This document shows positions 38,735 through 47,713 of a DNA stretch of 64,000 nt, piece by piece; position 1 is the first letter of the stretch, and each line of letters starts with the position of its first letter. The notes below the pieces were generated by a model. It made no database searches and was not told the DNA's origin. It worked only from the letters and a program-made list of their open reading frames with translations. The stretch comes from Actinomycetospora chibensis. GTDB lineage: Bacteria; Actinomycetota; Actinomycetes; Mycobacteriales; Pseudonocardiaceae. Both the position numbers and the translations under genes were made by a program. The stretch is from NCBI RefSeq assembly GCF_028737215.1, contig NZ_JAQZAM010000026.1, positions 1 to 64,000 on the forward strand, given 5' to 3'.

Positions 38735-39610
38735 ATGACGACGATGACGACCACCGCGGCGGCCGACCTGTTCCGCCGCCCGCCGGATCGGTTCCTCGAC
38801 GTCGGTGCCGGGCAGGCCGCCTACCGGCGGGTCGGGGCGGGACCCGACGTGCTGTTCGTCCACGGCTGGCCGGTCAGCAGCGCCACCTTCCGCACGCTGC
38901 TGCCCCACCTCGTCGACCACGTCACCTGTCACCTCGTCGACCTGCCCGGCGCCGGCTCCAGCCGCTTCGACGCCGGCACGCATCTCAGCGTCGAGCAGCA
39001 CATCCGCACGGTCCGGGCGCTTCTCGGGCTGCTCGACCTCGAGGACGTCGCTGTGGTCGGTCACGACAGCGGCGGACTCATCGCCCGCCACGCCCTGGTC
39101 GGTGACCCGCGCCTGCGGGCGATGGCACTGCTCGACACCGAGCAGCCCGCGGGTCTCGGTCTCCGATTCCGGTCCTTCCTCACCGCCCGCCACCTTCCCG
39201 GTTTCGGCGCCGGCCTGGGCTGGGCTCTCTCGCGACCGCGCGTCCGGCGCCTGCCGTTCGTGCTCGGAGGCGCGTTCGCCGATCCGAGCCTGCTGGAGGG
39301 GGAGTTCGACGAGTTCTTCCTGCGGCCCCTCCACCAGGACGCCGCACGACGAGACGCGGCCGTGCGGCTGCTGCGCAGCTTCGATCCGCAGCACGTCCGC
39401 GACCTCGCCGACGTGCACGGGCGCCTCGACGTCCCGGTCCAGCTCATCTGGGGCGCCCAGGACGCGTTCTTCCCGCTGCGATGGGCCGAGCAGATGGTCG
39501 CGACTTTCCCCCGTGCCCGCCTCGACGTCGTGCCCGAGGCCGGGCTCTTCGTCCACGAGGAACGGCCGCACGAGGTGGCGGCCGCGCTCCTCCGGGCCGT
39601 CACGACCTGA
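38735..39610 (+). CDS. Alpha/beta hydrolase with Asp nucleophile (epoxide hydrolase/haloalkane dehalogenase-like)
   Basis: A 291-residue alpha/beta-fold hydrolase. The oxyanion-hole motif is HGWP (43-46). The nucleophile elbow is GHDSGG (109-114), placing Asp111 rather than Ser at the nucleophile, as in epoxide hydrolases and dehalogenases. The acid is probably the Asp of IWGAQDAFF and the base the His of FVHEERP. ATG 38735 follows GGAG. Divergent from, and probably repressed by, the TetR gene. The substrate is unknown. Confidence 0.87.
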   Translation: MTTMTTTAAADLFRRPPDRFLDVGAGQAAYRRVGAGPDVLFVHGWPVSSATFRTLLPHLVDHVTCHLVDLPGAGSSRFDAGTHLSVEQHIRTVRALLGLLDLEDVAVVGHDSGGLIARHALVGDPRLRAMALLDTEQPAGLGLRFRSFLTARHLPGFGAGLGWALSRPRVRRLPFVLGGAFADPSLLEGEFDEFFLRPLHQDAARRDAAVRLLRSFDPQHVRDLADVHGRLDVPVQLIWGAQDAFFPLRWAEQMVATFPRARLDVVPEAGLFVHEERPHEVAAALLRAVTT

Positions 39611-39664
39611 GCCTGTCGCGACGGGCGGCCCTCGAGCACGCGATACTGCGCAGGTGACGCACCC

Positions 39665-40528
39665 GTGAGCGCGATCGTGGTCACCGGTGCGACCGGCACC
39701 GTGGGACGGCACGTCGTCGTCTCGCTCCTCGAGGCCGGCGCGTCCGTCCGTGCACTGGCCCGCCATCCGCCTGCCGGCGACGAGCCCGACCTGCTGCGCA
39801 GGACGCGGTTCTCCTACACCGACCCCGATACCTGGACCGACGCGTTCGCCGGGGCCGAGGCCCTGTTCGTGGTGCGGCCCCCCGAGGTGGTCGACGTCGC
39901 CCGTGACCTGCTCCCCGCTCTCGACGCGGCCCGCGCCTCGGGCATCAGGCGGGTGGTCTTCCTGTCGGTGCTGGGGGCCGAGCGCAATCCGCTGCTGCCA
40001 CACCGGCGGGTCGAACGGTGGCTGGAGACCTCCGGCATGGCCAGTACCTCACTGCGGGCCGCGAACTTCATGCAGAACCTCGCCGGAGTGCACGCCGCCG
40101 ACATCCGCGACCGCGACCAGCTCGTCGTTCCCGCAGGCGATGCGGCCATGTCGTACGTCGACGCCCGTGACGTCGCCGAGGTCGCGGCCCGCTGCCTGCT
40201 CGCCCTCGCACCGACACGTGGAGCGTGGGACGTCACCGGTCCCGAGGCCATCACCCATCATCAGGTGGCGAGCGCGCTCAGCCACGCCCTCGCCCGGCCG
40301 ATCCGCTACACGCGGCCCAGCCTGGCCCGCTACTGGGCCCACGCCCATCGCACCGGCATGCCTGCGGGGCTGATCGCGGCCACCTCGGTGCTGTACACCC
40401 TGGCCCGGGCAGGGATCGGCGCCCGCGTCAGCGACGACGTCGAGGAGCTCCTGGGGCGCCCGGCCCGCGACATCCTCCGCTTCGCGCAGGACCACCGCTC
40501 GACGTGGACCTCCACACCGTCGCCCTGA
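39665..40528 (+). CDS. NmrA-like NAD(P)-binding protein
   Basis: A 287-residue atypical short-chain dehydrogenase with N-terminal Rossmann motif GATGTVG (8-14), RRVVFLSVLGAERN, NFMQNL and SYVDARDVAEVAARCL, as in NmrA/azoreductase-like sensors. The SDR Tyr-x-x-x-Lys pair is not evident, so redox sensing or weak reductase activity are both possible. GTG 39665. It lies 54 bases after the hydrolase and may be in the same TetR-controlled unit. Confidence 0.87.
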   Translation: MSAIVVTGATGTVGRHVVVSLLEAGASVRALARHPPAGDEPDLLRRTRFSYTDPDTWTDAFAGAEALFVVRPPEVVDVARDLLPALDAARASGIRRVVFLSVLGAERNPLLPHRRVERWLETSGMASTSLRAANFMQNLAGVHAADIRDRDQLVVPAGDAAMSYVDARDVAEVAARCLLALAPTRGAWDVTGPEAITHHQVASALSHALARPIRYTRPSLARYWAHAHRTGMPAGLIAATSVLYTLARAGIGARVSDDVEELLGRPARDILRFAQDHRSTWTSTPSP

Positions 40529-40571
40529 CACGTCTCACGGACCACCGGCTCCGCCTCGATCCGCGACCGGG

Positions 40572-41165
40572 TCAGTCGTCCCCCGGACGCGGGAGCAGCC
40601 CCGTCACCGTGAGGTCGACGACGCCCTCCAGCCAGGCTCCGGTGGGGTCGGCGCCCTCGAGCAGCACCCGGTGCATGATCGCGCCGACCAGCACGAGGAC
40701 CACCTGGCCCGGGTCCACACCCGGTCGCCACTGACCGCGTGCGGCGGCTCGCGCGGCCAGACCCGGGATCGGTCTCACGCCGGCCTCGAGGCGCCGTGTG
40801 GCGAGCCGGGCCACCTCGCCGGGGCCCTGCGCCACGGCGGCACGCAACAGCGCCGCGCCGTCGGGACGAGCGGCGAGCTCGGCGATGGGAGTGACCAGCG
40901 CGAGCAGGTCGGAGCGGACGTCACCGTGGTCAGGATCGGTGGACAGGTCGTCGAGCAGGCCCTCCATGGCCGCGACGACCAGAGCCTCGCGGGTCGGCCA
41001 GCGGCGGTAGACGCTCGTCTTGTTGACCTCGGCGCGCGCGGCGACCCGCTCCACGCTCAGACCCTCCGCGCCCCGCTCGGCGAGCTCGGCACGCACGGCG
41101 GCCAGCACGGCGTCGACCACCGGCGCACCCCGCGGGCGCCCGGCGTCCCTCCTCCGGACGGTCAC
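40572..41165 (-). CDS. TetR-family regulator of the divergent P450
   Basis: A 197-residue TetR protein: basic N-terminal arm (VRRRDAGRPRG), helix-turn-helix (LSVERVAARAEVNKTSVYRRW, split near residue 45), then a TetR_C-type ligand domain. GTG 41165. It is divergent from the P450 gene across a 61-base gap holding a perfect palindrome, so repression of the P450 is likely. Confidence 0.9.
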   Translation of the reverse strand: MTVRRRDAGRPRGAPVVDAVLAAVRAELAERGAEGLSVERVAARAEVNKTSVYRRWPTREALVVAAMEGLLDDLSTDPDHGDVRSDLLALVTPIAELAARPDGAALLRAAVAQGPGEVARLATRRLEAGVRPIPGLAARAAARGQWRPGVDPGQVVLVLVGAIMHRVLLEGADPTGAWLEGVVDLTVTGLLPRPGDD

Positions 41166-41214
41166 GCCGCCATCCTGCCCGACCGACGTTGTGCGACACC
41201 GCGCCACGGGTCTA

Positions 41215-41237
41215 CTTTGCAACAGTATGTTGCAAAG
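41215..41237. promoter_or_regulatory. Perfect palindrome over the P450 start codon
   Basis: CTTTGCAAC (41215-41223) and GTTGCAAAG (41229-41237) are perfect 9-base arms around AGTAT. The ATG of the P450 (41227) lies inside, and TACTTT just upstream could be the -10 of a near-leaderless transcript. A TetR operator blocking transcription and initiation is the natural reading. Confidence 0.65.
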
Positions 41238-42426
41238 AGCTGACATCACCTCCGCGGACTTCGTCGCCGACCCGTTCCCGACGCTGCGCCGCCTGCGCGA
41301 CGACGGTCCGGTGCACCCGGTGCGCTGGGCCCGGGGGCAGACCGCGTGGCTGGTGACGCGCCACCACGACGTCGACGCAGCGCTGCGGGACCCGCGCCTG
41401 CGCAAGAACCGTGCCGAGGCCCTGTCCCCCGCGCAGCGCGACGCCGGACCCCGGGTCCCGGCGGTGTTCGCGAGCCTGCAGCGGGGACTCCTCAACCTCG
41501 ACGGGACCGACCACGACCGACTCCGACGACTGGTCCATCAGGCGTTCACGCCCCGCCGTGTCGAGGCCCTCCGCGCCGACGTGTCGATCCTGGCCGACGA
41601 GCTGCTCGACGCCGCCGTCCGACGCGGGACCATGGACCTCGTCGCCGACTACGCGCTGCCGCTGCCGCTCACCGTCATCGCACGCCTGATCGGGGTGCCG
41701 CCGGAGGACGCCGCGCGATTCCGCGCATGGACCCGGGCCCTCACCGGCGTCGCCCAACGGCCGTTGCGCGGCACCGTGGGTGTCCTGCGTTTCGTCCGCT
41801 ACCTGCGCCGCCTGGTCACCGCGCGGACCCGTGAGCCACGCGACGACCTCATCACTGCCCTGGTCACGGCCCGCGACGAGGACGACCGCCTCGACACCGA
41901 CGAGATCGTCGCCATGCTGCTCCTGCTCCTGACCGCCGGCCACGAGACGACCGTCAATCTCCTCGGGATCGGTGTACTCGAGCTGCTGCGCCACCCCGAG
42001 CAGACCGGCCGGTGGCGCGCCGACGAGTCGATCACCCACCTCGCGGTCGAGGAACTGCTGCGCTACTCCTCACCGGTCGCCACCGCCACGGAGCGCTGGA
42101 CCCCCGCCGAGGTCGAGCTCGCCGGAGTCACGATCCCGCAGGGCTCCCTCGTCCTCGCCGGGCTGGCCTCCGCGCACCGCGACCCGGCCGTATTCGAGGC
42201 GCCGGACACCCTCGATCTCACCCGCACCCCCAACCCGCATCTCGCCTTCGGCAAGGGGGTGCACTACTGCCTCGGCGCCCCACTGGCCCGGCTCGAGGCC
42301 CAGGTCGCGATTCCCGCCCTGCTGCGGCGGGCGCCGTCGCTGCGCCTCCTCAGGCCGGACGCGGCACCGGCCTGGCGGGGCGGCGTGATCGTCCGAGGCC
42401 TCGACTCCCTCCCGGTCGTCCTGTAA
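41227..42426 (+). CDS. Cytochrome P450
   Basis: A 399-residue soluble bacterial P450. Conserved parts: I-helix LLLTAGHETT (oxygen activation), EELLRY (ExxR), TERWTPAEVELAGVTIPQG (split) and the heme loop FGKGVHYCLGAPLAR with the thiolate at Cys348. Length is standard. ATG 41227 has no ribosome site, consistent with a leaderless mRNA. Electron partners are not nearby. Substrate unknown; the adjacent TetR suggests xenobiotic or secondary-metabolite induction. Confidence 0.95.
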   Translation: MLQRADITSADFVADPFPTLRRLRDDGPVHPVRWARGQTAWLVTRHHDVDAALRDPRLRKNRAEALSPAQRDAGPRVPAVFASLQRGLLNLDGTDHDRLRRLVHQAFTPRRVEALRADVSILADELLDAAVRRGTMDLVADYALPLPLTVIARLIGVPPEDAARFRAWTRALTGVAQRPLRGTVGVLRFVRYLRRLVTARTREPRDDLITALVTARDEDDRLDTDEIVAMLLLLLTAGHETTVNLLGIGVLELLRHPEQTGRWRADESITHLAVEELLRYSSPVATATERWTPAEVELAGVTIPQGSLVLAGLASAHRDPAVFEAPDTLDLTRTPNPHLAFGKGVHYCLGAPLARLEAQVAIPALLRRAPSLRLLRPDAAPAWRGGVIVRGLDSLPVVL

Positions 42427-42510
42427 CTCATGGACGCTGACCCCCCGGCGTCACGAGCGGAGAGTAAGTAAGGCACCATGCCGATCGGTTGACTCAAGCA
42501 GCCGCAGCAC

Positions 42511-42554
42511 GACGGCCCCGCGACGGCGGGTGGCTCTTCCCGAGCGGGGCCGTC
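42511..42554. terminator. Hairpin between the convergent P450 and xylA genes
   Basis: GACGGCCCCG (42511-42520) and CGGGGCCGTC (42545-42554) form a perfect 10-base stem; the 24-base loop contains a further CGGG/CCCG pairing. It lies between two convergent genes, so a bidirectional terminator is likely, though there is no T-tract. Confidence 0.55.
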
Positions 42555-42614
42555 CGCTGCGGCGCATGCCCCTTCACGGGCCCCCGAGAGCGACTCACCT
42601 CGGCCCGGGCACGA

Positions 42615-43799
42615 TCACCGCACTCCGAGCAGGTGCTCGACGGCGAGGCGCTGCACGCGCGCAAAGCCGTAGCCCTGGGTGCGGGCGCGGTCGATGTCGA
42701 AGTCCTCGTACGCGCTGCGATCCGCCAGCAGGTCGGCGTAGCTCTCCTCCTCGCCGAGGGTGGACCGGGCGAGCTCGGGAACCCACGCGGCCCCGAGCGC
42801 CTCCTGCACCTCGGGGTCCGCGCGGAACGCCCGTGCCTTCGTCCGCAGAGCGAGGTAGGTCTCCATGTTCGCCAGAGCCGACTCCCACACGCCCTCCATG
42901 CTCTCGGTGCGCAGCGGCTTGTAGTCGAAGTGGCGGGGGCCGTCGTAGCCCGGCCCGCCGCCCGGGGAGCCGTTGTCGAGCAGGTCGACGGTGGAGAACG
43001 CCTGGAGCAGGTCGCCGTAGCCGAAGACGAGGTCCTGGTCGTAGCGCGGGCCCTTCTGCCCGTTGAGGTCGATGTGGAACAGCTTGCCGGCCCACAGCGC
43101 CTGCGCGATGCCGTGCGTGTAGTTGAGGGTCGCCATCTGCTCGTGCCCGGTCTCGGGGTTGATCCCGACCATGTCGGCGTGCTCGAGCTCGTGGATGAAC
43201 GCCAGGGCGTGGCCGATCGTGGGGAGCAGGATGTCGCCGCGGGGCTCGTTGGGTTTGGGCTCGAGCGCGAACCGCATGCCGTAGTCGTTGTCGATCACGT
43301 ATTGCGCGAGGGTGTCGATCGCCTCGCGGTAGCGGTCCAGCGCGGCGCGGACGTCCTTGCCGAAGTCGACCTCCGAGCCCACCCCCCCCCCCCAGAACAC
43401 GTAGGTGTGGGCCCCGAACTCGGCGGCCAGGTCGAGGTTGCGCATGACCTTGCGGATCGCGTACCGGCGGACGCTGCGGTCGTTGCTGGTGAACCCGCCG
43501 TCCTTGAACACCGGGTCGCCGAACAGGTTCGTGGTGGCCATCGGCACCACCAGCCCGGTCTCGTCGAGCGCGCGCCGGAACTCCCGGACGACCTTCGCTC
43601 GCTCGTCGGTGCTGCTGCCCGGCGGGATGAGGTCGTCGTCGTGGAAGGTGATGCCGTAGGCGCCGAGCTCGCTGAGACGGTGCACCGCCTCCACGGCGGC
43701 GAGCACCGGGCGGGTGGCCTCACCGAACAGGTCGCGGGCCTGCCAGCCCACCGTCCACAGCCCGAAGCTGAACCTGTCCTCGCGGGTCGGCGCGGCCAT
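42615..43799 (-). CDS. xylA: Xylose isomerase
   Basis: A 394-residue xylose isomerase (D-xylose to D-xylulose), class I actinobacterial size. Active-site segments are present: TFHDDDLIP, the metal-binding [32 protein letters not shown] and [17 protein letters not shown]. The normally invariant WGGREG reads WGGGVG because of a run of twelve G on the coding strand (43393-43382), losing the conserved Arg-Glu without shifting the frame. No xylB or xylose transporter is nearby. Confidence 0.95.
   Translation of the reverse strand: MAAPTREDRFSFGLWTVGWQARDLFGEATRPVLAAVEAVHRLSELGAYGITFHDDDLIPPGSSTDERAKVVREFRRALDETGLVVPMATTNLFGDPVFKDGGFTSNDRSVRRYAIRKVMRNLDLAAEFGAHTYVFWGGGVGSEVDFGKDVRAALDRYREAIDTLAQYVIDNDYGMRFALEPKPNEPRGDILLPTIGHALAFIHELEHADMVGINPETGHEQMATLNYTHGIAQALWAGKLFHIDLNGQKGPRYDQDLVFGYGDLLQAFSTVDLLDNGSPGGGPGYDGPRHFDYKPLRTESMEGVWESALANMETYLALRTKARAFRADPEVQEALGAAWVPELARSTLGEEESYADLLADRSAYEDFDIDRARTQGYGFARVQRLAVEHLLGVR
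43382..43393. repeat. 12-base C/G homopolymer inside xylA
   Basis: Twelve consecutive C on the plus strand, coding for the Gly run that replaces R-E of the conserved WGGREG. The longest homopolymer I noticed in the window. A slippage-prone tract or a sequencing artefact. Confidence 0.9.
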
Positions 43800-43859
43800 G
43801 AGCCCTCCCCTCTCTCGGCGTCGAGGGCAGGATCTCGCCGCGACACCGACCCGGCAACC

Positions 43860-44870
43860 TCACCGGGAGAGCTCGGTGGGGTCCCGGTCGGGCCGCAGAC
43901 CTCGCCAGCTCGGGTGGCGCAGGTGCCCGTCGTCGGTCCAGCTGCGGAAGCGGGCCTCGCCCACGTGCTGCGGCGCGCACCACCGCGCGGCACGCTCCTC
44001 GGGGACGACGCCGGTGAACGGGCTGTCGGCGACGGCGTCGGCGACGAGCAGGTCACGGAGGCGGTCGCGGGCCGCGTCGGTGAAGCCGGTGCCGACGTGC
44101 CCGAGGTAGCGCAGCCGCCCGTCCGGCTCGGGACGCCCGAGCAGCACCGCGCCCAGGCTGGCCTCGTACCGACCACGCCCCTGTGCCCAGCCCCCGATGA
44201 CGGCCTCGACCGTGCGCCAGATCGGCGTCTTGACCCACAGGTGGGAACGACCCGGGCGGTAGGGCGCGTCACGGCGCTTGGCCACCACCCCTTCCATGCC
44301 GTGGGCCTCGGCGAGAGCGAGGGCGCCGCCCGGCTCGACGCCGTCGAGGCGGGGCGACGTCGTCAGGCGCGGATGAGCATCGAGCCCGAGCCCCTCGAGC
44401 AGGCGCCGACGCTCCTCCCAGGGCCGGTCGGTCACCGGTTCGCCGTCGAGGGCGAGCAGGTCGAAGGCCACGAAGGTCACCGGCACCTGCGCCCGCAGCG
44501 CCGAGGACGGACGGGCCACGCCCATCCGCAGCTGCAGCCGGTCGAAGCTCGGCCGCGCCGGCGCGCCGGGCGACGCCACCGACAGGGCCACGACCTCACC
44601 GTCGAGGACCACCTGCCGCGCACCGAGGGTCTCGGCCAGCGCCCGCGCGATCTCCGGGAAGGATCCGGTGACCTGCCGTTGGTTCCGGCTCACCACCGTC
44701 ACGCGCTCGGGCTCCGCCCCCTCCACATACACGAGGGCGCGCATCCCGTCCCACTTGAGCTCCAGCGCCCACTCGGGACCGAGGGGCACCGGGCCCGCGG
44801 TCGCGAGCATCGGCGTCACCCGTGCGAGCCCCGGCCCGACCTGGCGGCCGGTGGCGCGGGGACGGGGCAT
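43860..44870 (-). CDS. ATP-dependent DNA ligase (LigC/LigD ligase-domain type)
   Basis: A 336-residue ATP-dependent DNA ligase. The nucleotidyl-lysine motif I is KWDGMR (Lys39). Further motifs: SRNQRQVT, DGEVVAL, FDLLALDG, MEGVVAKRRDAPYRPGR and WVKTP, then an OB-fold. It lacks the primase and nuclease domains of full LigD, so LigC-like backup repair or stand-alone end joining is likely. ATG 44870, or GTG directly before it. It lies upstream of xylA by 60 bases on the same strand. Confidence 0.92.
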   Translation of the reverse strand: MPRPRATGRQVGPGLARVTPMLATAGPVPLGPEWALELKWDGMRALVYVEGAEPERVTVVSRNQRQVTGSFPEIARALAETLGARQVVLDGEVVALSVASPGAPARPSFDRLQLRMGVARPSSALRAQVPVTFVAFDLLALDGEPVTDRPWEERRRLLEGLGLDAHPRLTTSPRLDGVEPGGALALAEAHGMEGVVAKRRDAPYRPGRSHLWVKTPIWRTVEAVIGGWAQGRGRYEASLGAVLLGRPEPDGRLRYLGHVGTGFTDAARDRLRDLLVADAVADSPFTGVVPEERAARWCAPQHVGEARFRSWTDDGHLRHPSWRGLRPDRDPTELSR

Positions 44871-44930
44871 CACCCGGGTCTACCACCGCTCGCCGGAGGC
44901 GCGCCCTGCCACGACGGGGCCACTCAACCC

Positions 44931-45398
44931 TCACCCGTGGTGTCGGTTCACCGCGAGATCGCGGAGGCGGCTCAGGCACTCGGTGTTGCGTGCATGGATG
45001 GCGGGAGCCTGGAGGGCCGTCGGCACGAACCATCCTGGGCCGCTGTCCGCGTACTCGTACATGGTCACCTCGCACCGATCATCGCCGAGCGGTTCCACGG
45101 TGATCTCCACCCGAGCCGAACCGACCACGAACGCGCGCGCCTCGAGGAGCAGGCGGCTCCCCGGGTCGACCTCGAGCACCTCCGTGTCGTCACTGATCTG
45201 CAGAGGCCAGATCCCGGCGCTGTGGTGCAACCTCGTCCCGACCTGCGGCCATCCCTCGTCGACCGCACGCATGTGGGTCGCGCCGACCACCCACAGCGGA
45301 TAGAGCCAGCCGTCGGCCAGGACCGCCCACACCTGCTCGCGGGCGCACGGCATCACCACGCTGGCTTCCGGTCGGAACACGACGACCTCCCCCGACAC
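44931..45398 (-). CDS. SRPBCC (START-like) family protein
   Basis: A 155-residue single-domain helix-grip protein of the polyketide-cyclase/SRPBCC type: PCAREQVWAVLADGWLYPLW, then VGATHMRAV, LEARAFVVGSARVEITVEPLG (split) and a long C-terminal helix. Members bind hydrophobic ligands. GTG 45398 with no clear ribosome site. It lies 60 bases upstream of the ligase on the same strand. Confidence 0.86.
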   Translation of the reverse strand: MSGEVVVFRPEASVVMPCAREQVWAVLADGWLYPLWVVGATHMRAVDEGWPQVGTRLHHSAGIWPLQISDDTEVLEVDPGSRLLLEARAFVVGSARVEITVEPLGDDRCEVTMYEYADSGPGWFVPTALQAPAIHARNTECLSRLRDLAVNRHHG

Positions 45399-45467
45399 CG
45401 GGACGTTCGGACCCGACAGATACCTGAACCCCGAGCGGGAGAAACGTCCGGGACGGCGCCGGGGGCG

Positions 45468-46439
45468 CTACGAGTCACCGGCGTCGGTGCCGGCCGACCG
45501 ACGCCACTCGGACGGCGTGACCCCGAAGGTCTGCCGGAAGGTCCGGGCGAAGTGGGACGGGTCGACGAATCCCCAGTGCCGACCGACGGTGGCGATGGCC
45601 TGGTGGGCGTGGCGCGGGTCCCTCAGCTCCCGACGGCATGCCTCGAGCCGTTGCTCCTGGATCGTCGTCCGCAAGCTGATGCCGGAGTCGGCCAGGACGG
45701 CGTAGAGGTGCCGGACGGAGACGTGATGCGCGGAGGCGACGCGTTGCGGAGTGAGGTCGCGCTCGTGGAGGTGGTCGTGCACGTACTGCCGGACCCGCAG
45801 GACGAGGGAGCCCTCCAGCGACTCCCGGGCGGCCTCGTCGGCGCCGCCGTGGACTGCCAGCAGAGCCCGGACCAGCTCGATGCCCGGCTCGGCGACCAGT
45901 CGAGCGGCCTCGGGATGGTCGAGCGCCGACGAGGTGGCCAGGGCGCCGAAGAACGACCCCACGGCCGGTGCCAGCGAATTGGTGTCGGCTCCGATCCGTA
46001 CCGCGAGCAGGGGGTCGAGGCGGGGCGCGGGCAGGGCCAGCGCCTCCCGGGGGATGCGGAAGTAGTGCAGCTCGGTGAGCTCGCGGTTCTCGACGCGGTA
46101 CGGGCGGGTGCTGTCGTAGACCGCCATGTCGCCGGGCTGCAGCACGGCCTGGCTCCCGGCCTGCTCGACGACCGTCGTGCCGGCGACCTGGAGGGCGAGG
46201 AAGACCTGCGGCTCGTGGTCGCGACGCACGAGCGCCGGGGTGCGGTGCAGGGCGTTGGCGCTCGAGCGCGCCGAGGAGAAATTGACCCGCCCCGCCTGTC
46301 CCACCCGGAACCGGACGTCGATCTCCGACGGGTCCGGCGAGAACGTCATCTCGACGGGAAGGACGCTGGACCAGATCGTCTCGTAGAGGAGGTCGACGCG
46401 GTCTCGTGCGGGCGTGTCCGCGATGCTCAGCGACAGCAC
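45468..46439 (-). CDS. AraC-family transcriptional regulator
   Basis: A 323-residue activator. The N-terminal domain resembles the AraC-binding-like domain 2 (VNFSSARSSANALHRTPALV; LQPGDMAVYDSTRPY). The C-terminus carries two AraC helix-turn-helix motifs (DLTPQRVASAHHVSVRHLYAVL; IATVGRHWGFVDPSHFARTFRQ, split) ending GVTPSEWRR. GTG 46439 follows AGGAG. A 14-base direct repeat about 120 bases upstream may be its own binding site. Confidence 0.9.
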   Translation of the reverse strand: MLSLSIADTPARDRVDLLYETIWSSVLPVEMTFSPDPSEIDVRFRVGQAGRVNFSSARSSANALHRTPALVRRDHEPQVFLALQVAGTTVVEQAGSQAVLQPGDMAVYDSTRPYRVENRELTELHYFRIPREALALPAPRLDPLLAVRIGADTNSLAPAVGSFFGALATSSALDHPEAARLVAEPGIELVRALLAVHGGADEAARESLEGSLVLRVRQYVHDHLHERDLTPQRVASAHHVSVRHLYAVLADSGISLRTTIQEQRLEACRRELRDPRHAHQAIATVGRHWGFVDPSHFARTFRQTFGVTPSEWRRSAGTDAGDS

Positions 46440-46875
46440 GTGACCAGCTCCTGACGGGGTGTGGAGGTCCCGGCCGCCGACGCGTCGCACGGGCTGTGTC
46501 CTGCACGGATCGCACAGCGGCGTGCAGGGCCAGTCCACTCCGGTGCCCGTCGGATGTCCATGGTCGACTGTCCGTGGTCGACGCGGGGCGAGCGGCAGGA
46601 GATCGATCGCGCGAACGCATCGGTCAGCAGCCGGTGGTGGTCGTGCACGGACCGTGGGCTGCGCGAAAGGCGAAACACCTAGCCGGATGAGGACGGCCGG
46701 TCGCCGGCGAAACTTGACCCGAGGCCAGTTTGTGGCGAACCGTGGCGGGGCCTGGCTCGTCGAGCACGGACCGTCGCCCCCCAGCTCAGGTCCGTGCAGG
46801 AGCCGAGTGGGGGCGCCCAGACCCCGTCATCCCCCCGACGCTGGTCTGGGTTGCCTTCCCACGCCGGCCTCGTGA
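46440..46875. other. 436-base intergenic region upstream of the AraC gene
   Basis: No supportable gene. It contains the tandem repeat at 46555-46582 and otherwise unremarkable sequence; it separates the AraC start from the 3' end of the alpha/beta hydrolase on the same strand. Confidence 0.5.
46555..46582. repeat. Tandem 14-base repeat upstream of the AraC-family gene
   Basis: TGTCCATGGTCGAC (46555-46568) followed at once by TGTCCGTGGTCGAC (46569-46582), one mismatch. AraC proteins bind direct repeats, so this is a candidate activator site; the phasing (14 bases) is shorter than the usual 17-21. Confidence 0.45.
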
Positions 46876-47652
46876 TCAACGGGCCGTCGCGCGGGCGGCC
46901 TCCCCGATCAGGTCCGCGACGGCGTCGGGCTGCGACACCGTGACCGCGTGGGACGCCGTGATCTCCACGGTGTGCGCCCCCGCCCGCTCGCCCATGAACC
47001 GCATCGAGGCGGCCGGAATGGCGAGGTCCTCGGTGGTGACGAGGTTCCAGGACGGGATGGTCCTCCAGGCGGCCCTGGTGGCCGGCTCGTCCAGCGCCGC
47101 CGAGGTGATCGGCCGCTGGGTGGCCGCCATCAGGGCCGTGACGTCCTCCGGGACGTCGGCGGCGAACACCGTCCGGAACTCCTCCTGCCTGATGTAGAGA
47201 TCGTTACCGGTGCCTCCGTCGGGGAGGGGGAACGGCACGGGGTCGAGGGCGGCACCCAGCTCGGCGCCCGGGAACCTGCCGGCCAGGTCCGAGGTGCTCT
47301 CCCCCTCCTCCAGGATGAAGCTGGCGACGTACACGAGCGCCCTGACGCCGGGGTGACCGTCGGCCGCCTCGCTCATCACCGACCCTCCGTAGGAGTGGCC
47401 GGCCAGCACGACCGGGCCGGCCACGCTGTCCAGGACGCTTCGCACGTACGCGGCGTCGGCGTGCAGGCCGCGCAGCGGGTTGGCGACGGCGACGACGTGG
47501 TGGCCGCGGCCCTCGAGGTTCCGGATCACGCCGTTCCAGCTGGAGGAGTCGGCGAACGCCCCGTGGACCAGCACCACCGTCGGCCTCACGTCCGATGCGG
47601 GCTGCTCGTCCGCCGAGCTCCGGGTGCCGTCGCTCCGATCATCTGTACTCAT
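46876..47652 (-). CDS. Alpha/beta hydrolase (Ser nucleophile)
   Basis: A 258-residue alpha/beta hydrolase of the esterase/MenH-like class: VLVHGAFADSSSWN, nucleophile elbow GHSYGG (Ser87), acid near ATTEDLAIP and base His in ITASHAVTV. Typical of small secreted-metabolite esterases, but no signal peptide. ATG 47652. It ends a minus-strand run with the DHA2 exporter (61-base gap). Confidence 0.9.
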   Translation of the reverse strand: MSTDDRSDGTRSSADEQPASDVRPTVVLVHGAFADSSSWNGVIRNLEGRGHHVVAVANPLRGLHADAAYVRSVLDSVAGPVVLAGHSYGGSVMSEAADGHPGVRALVYVASFILEEGESTSDLAGRFPGAELGAALDPVPFPLPDGGTGNDLYIRQEEFRTVFAADVPEDVTALMAATQRPITSAALDEPATRAAWRTIPSWNLVTTEDLAIPAASMRFMGERAGAHTVEITASHAVTVSQPDAVADLIGEAARATAR

Positions 47653-47713
47653 GACCTCACGCTCCGGTCTCCCCCTGGGAGAGGGTCAAGAACGCAGACG
47701 GACGGCAGGCGGT

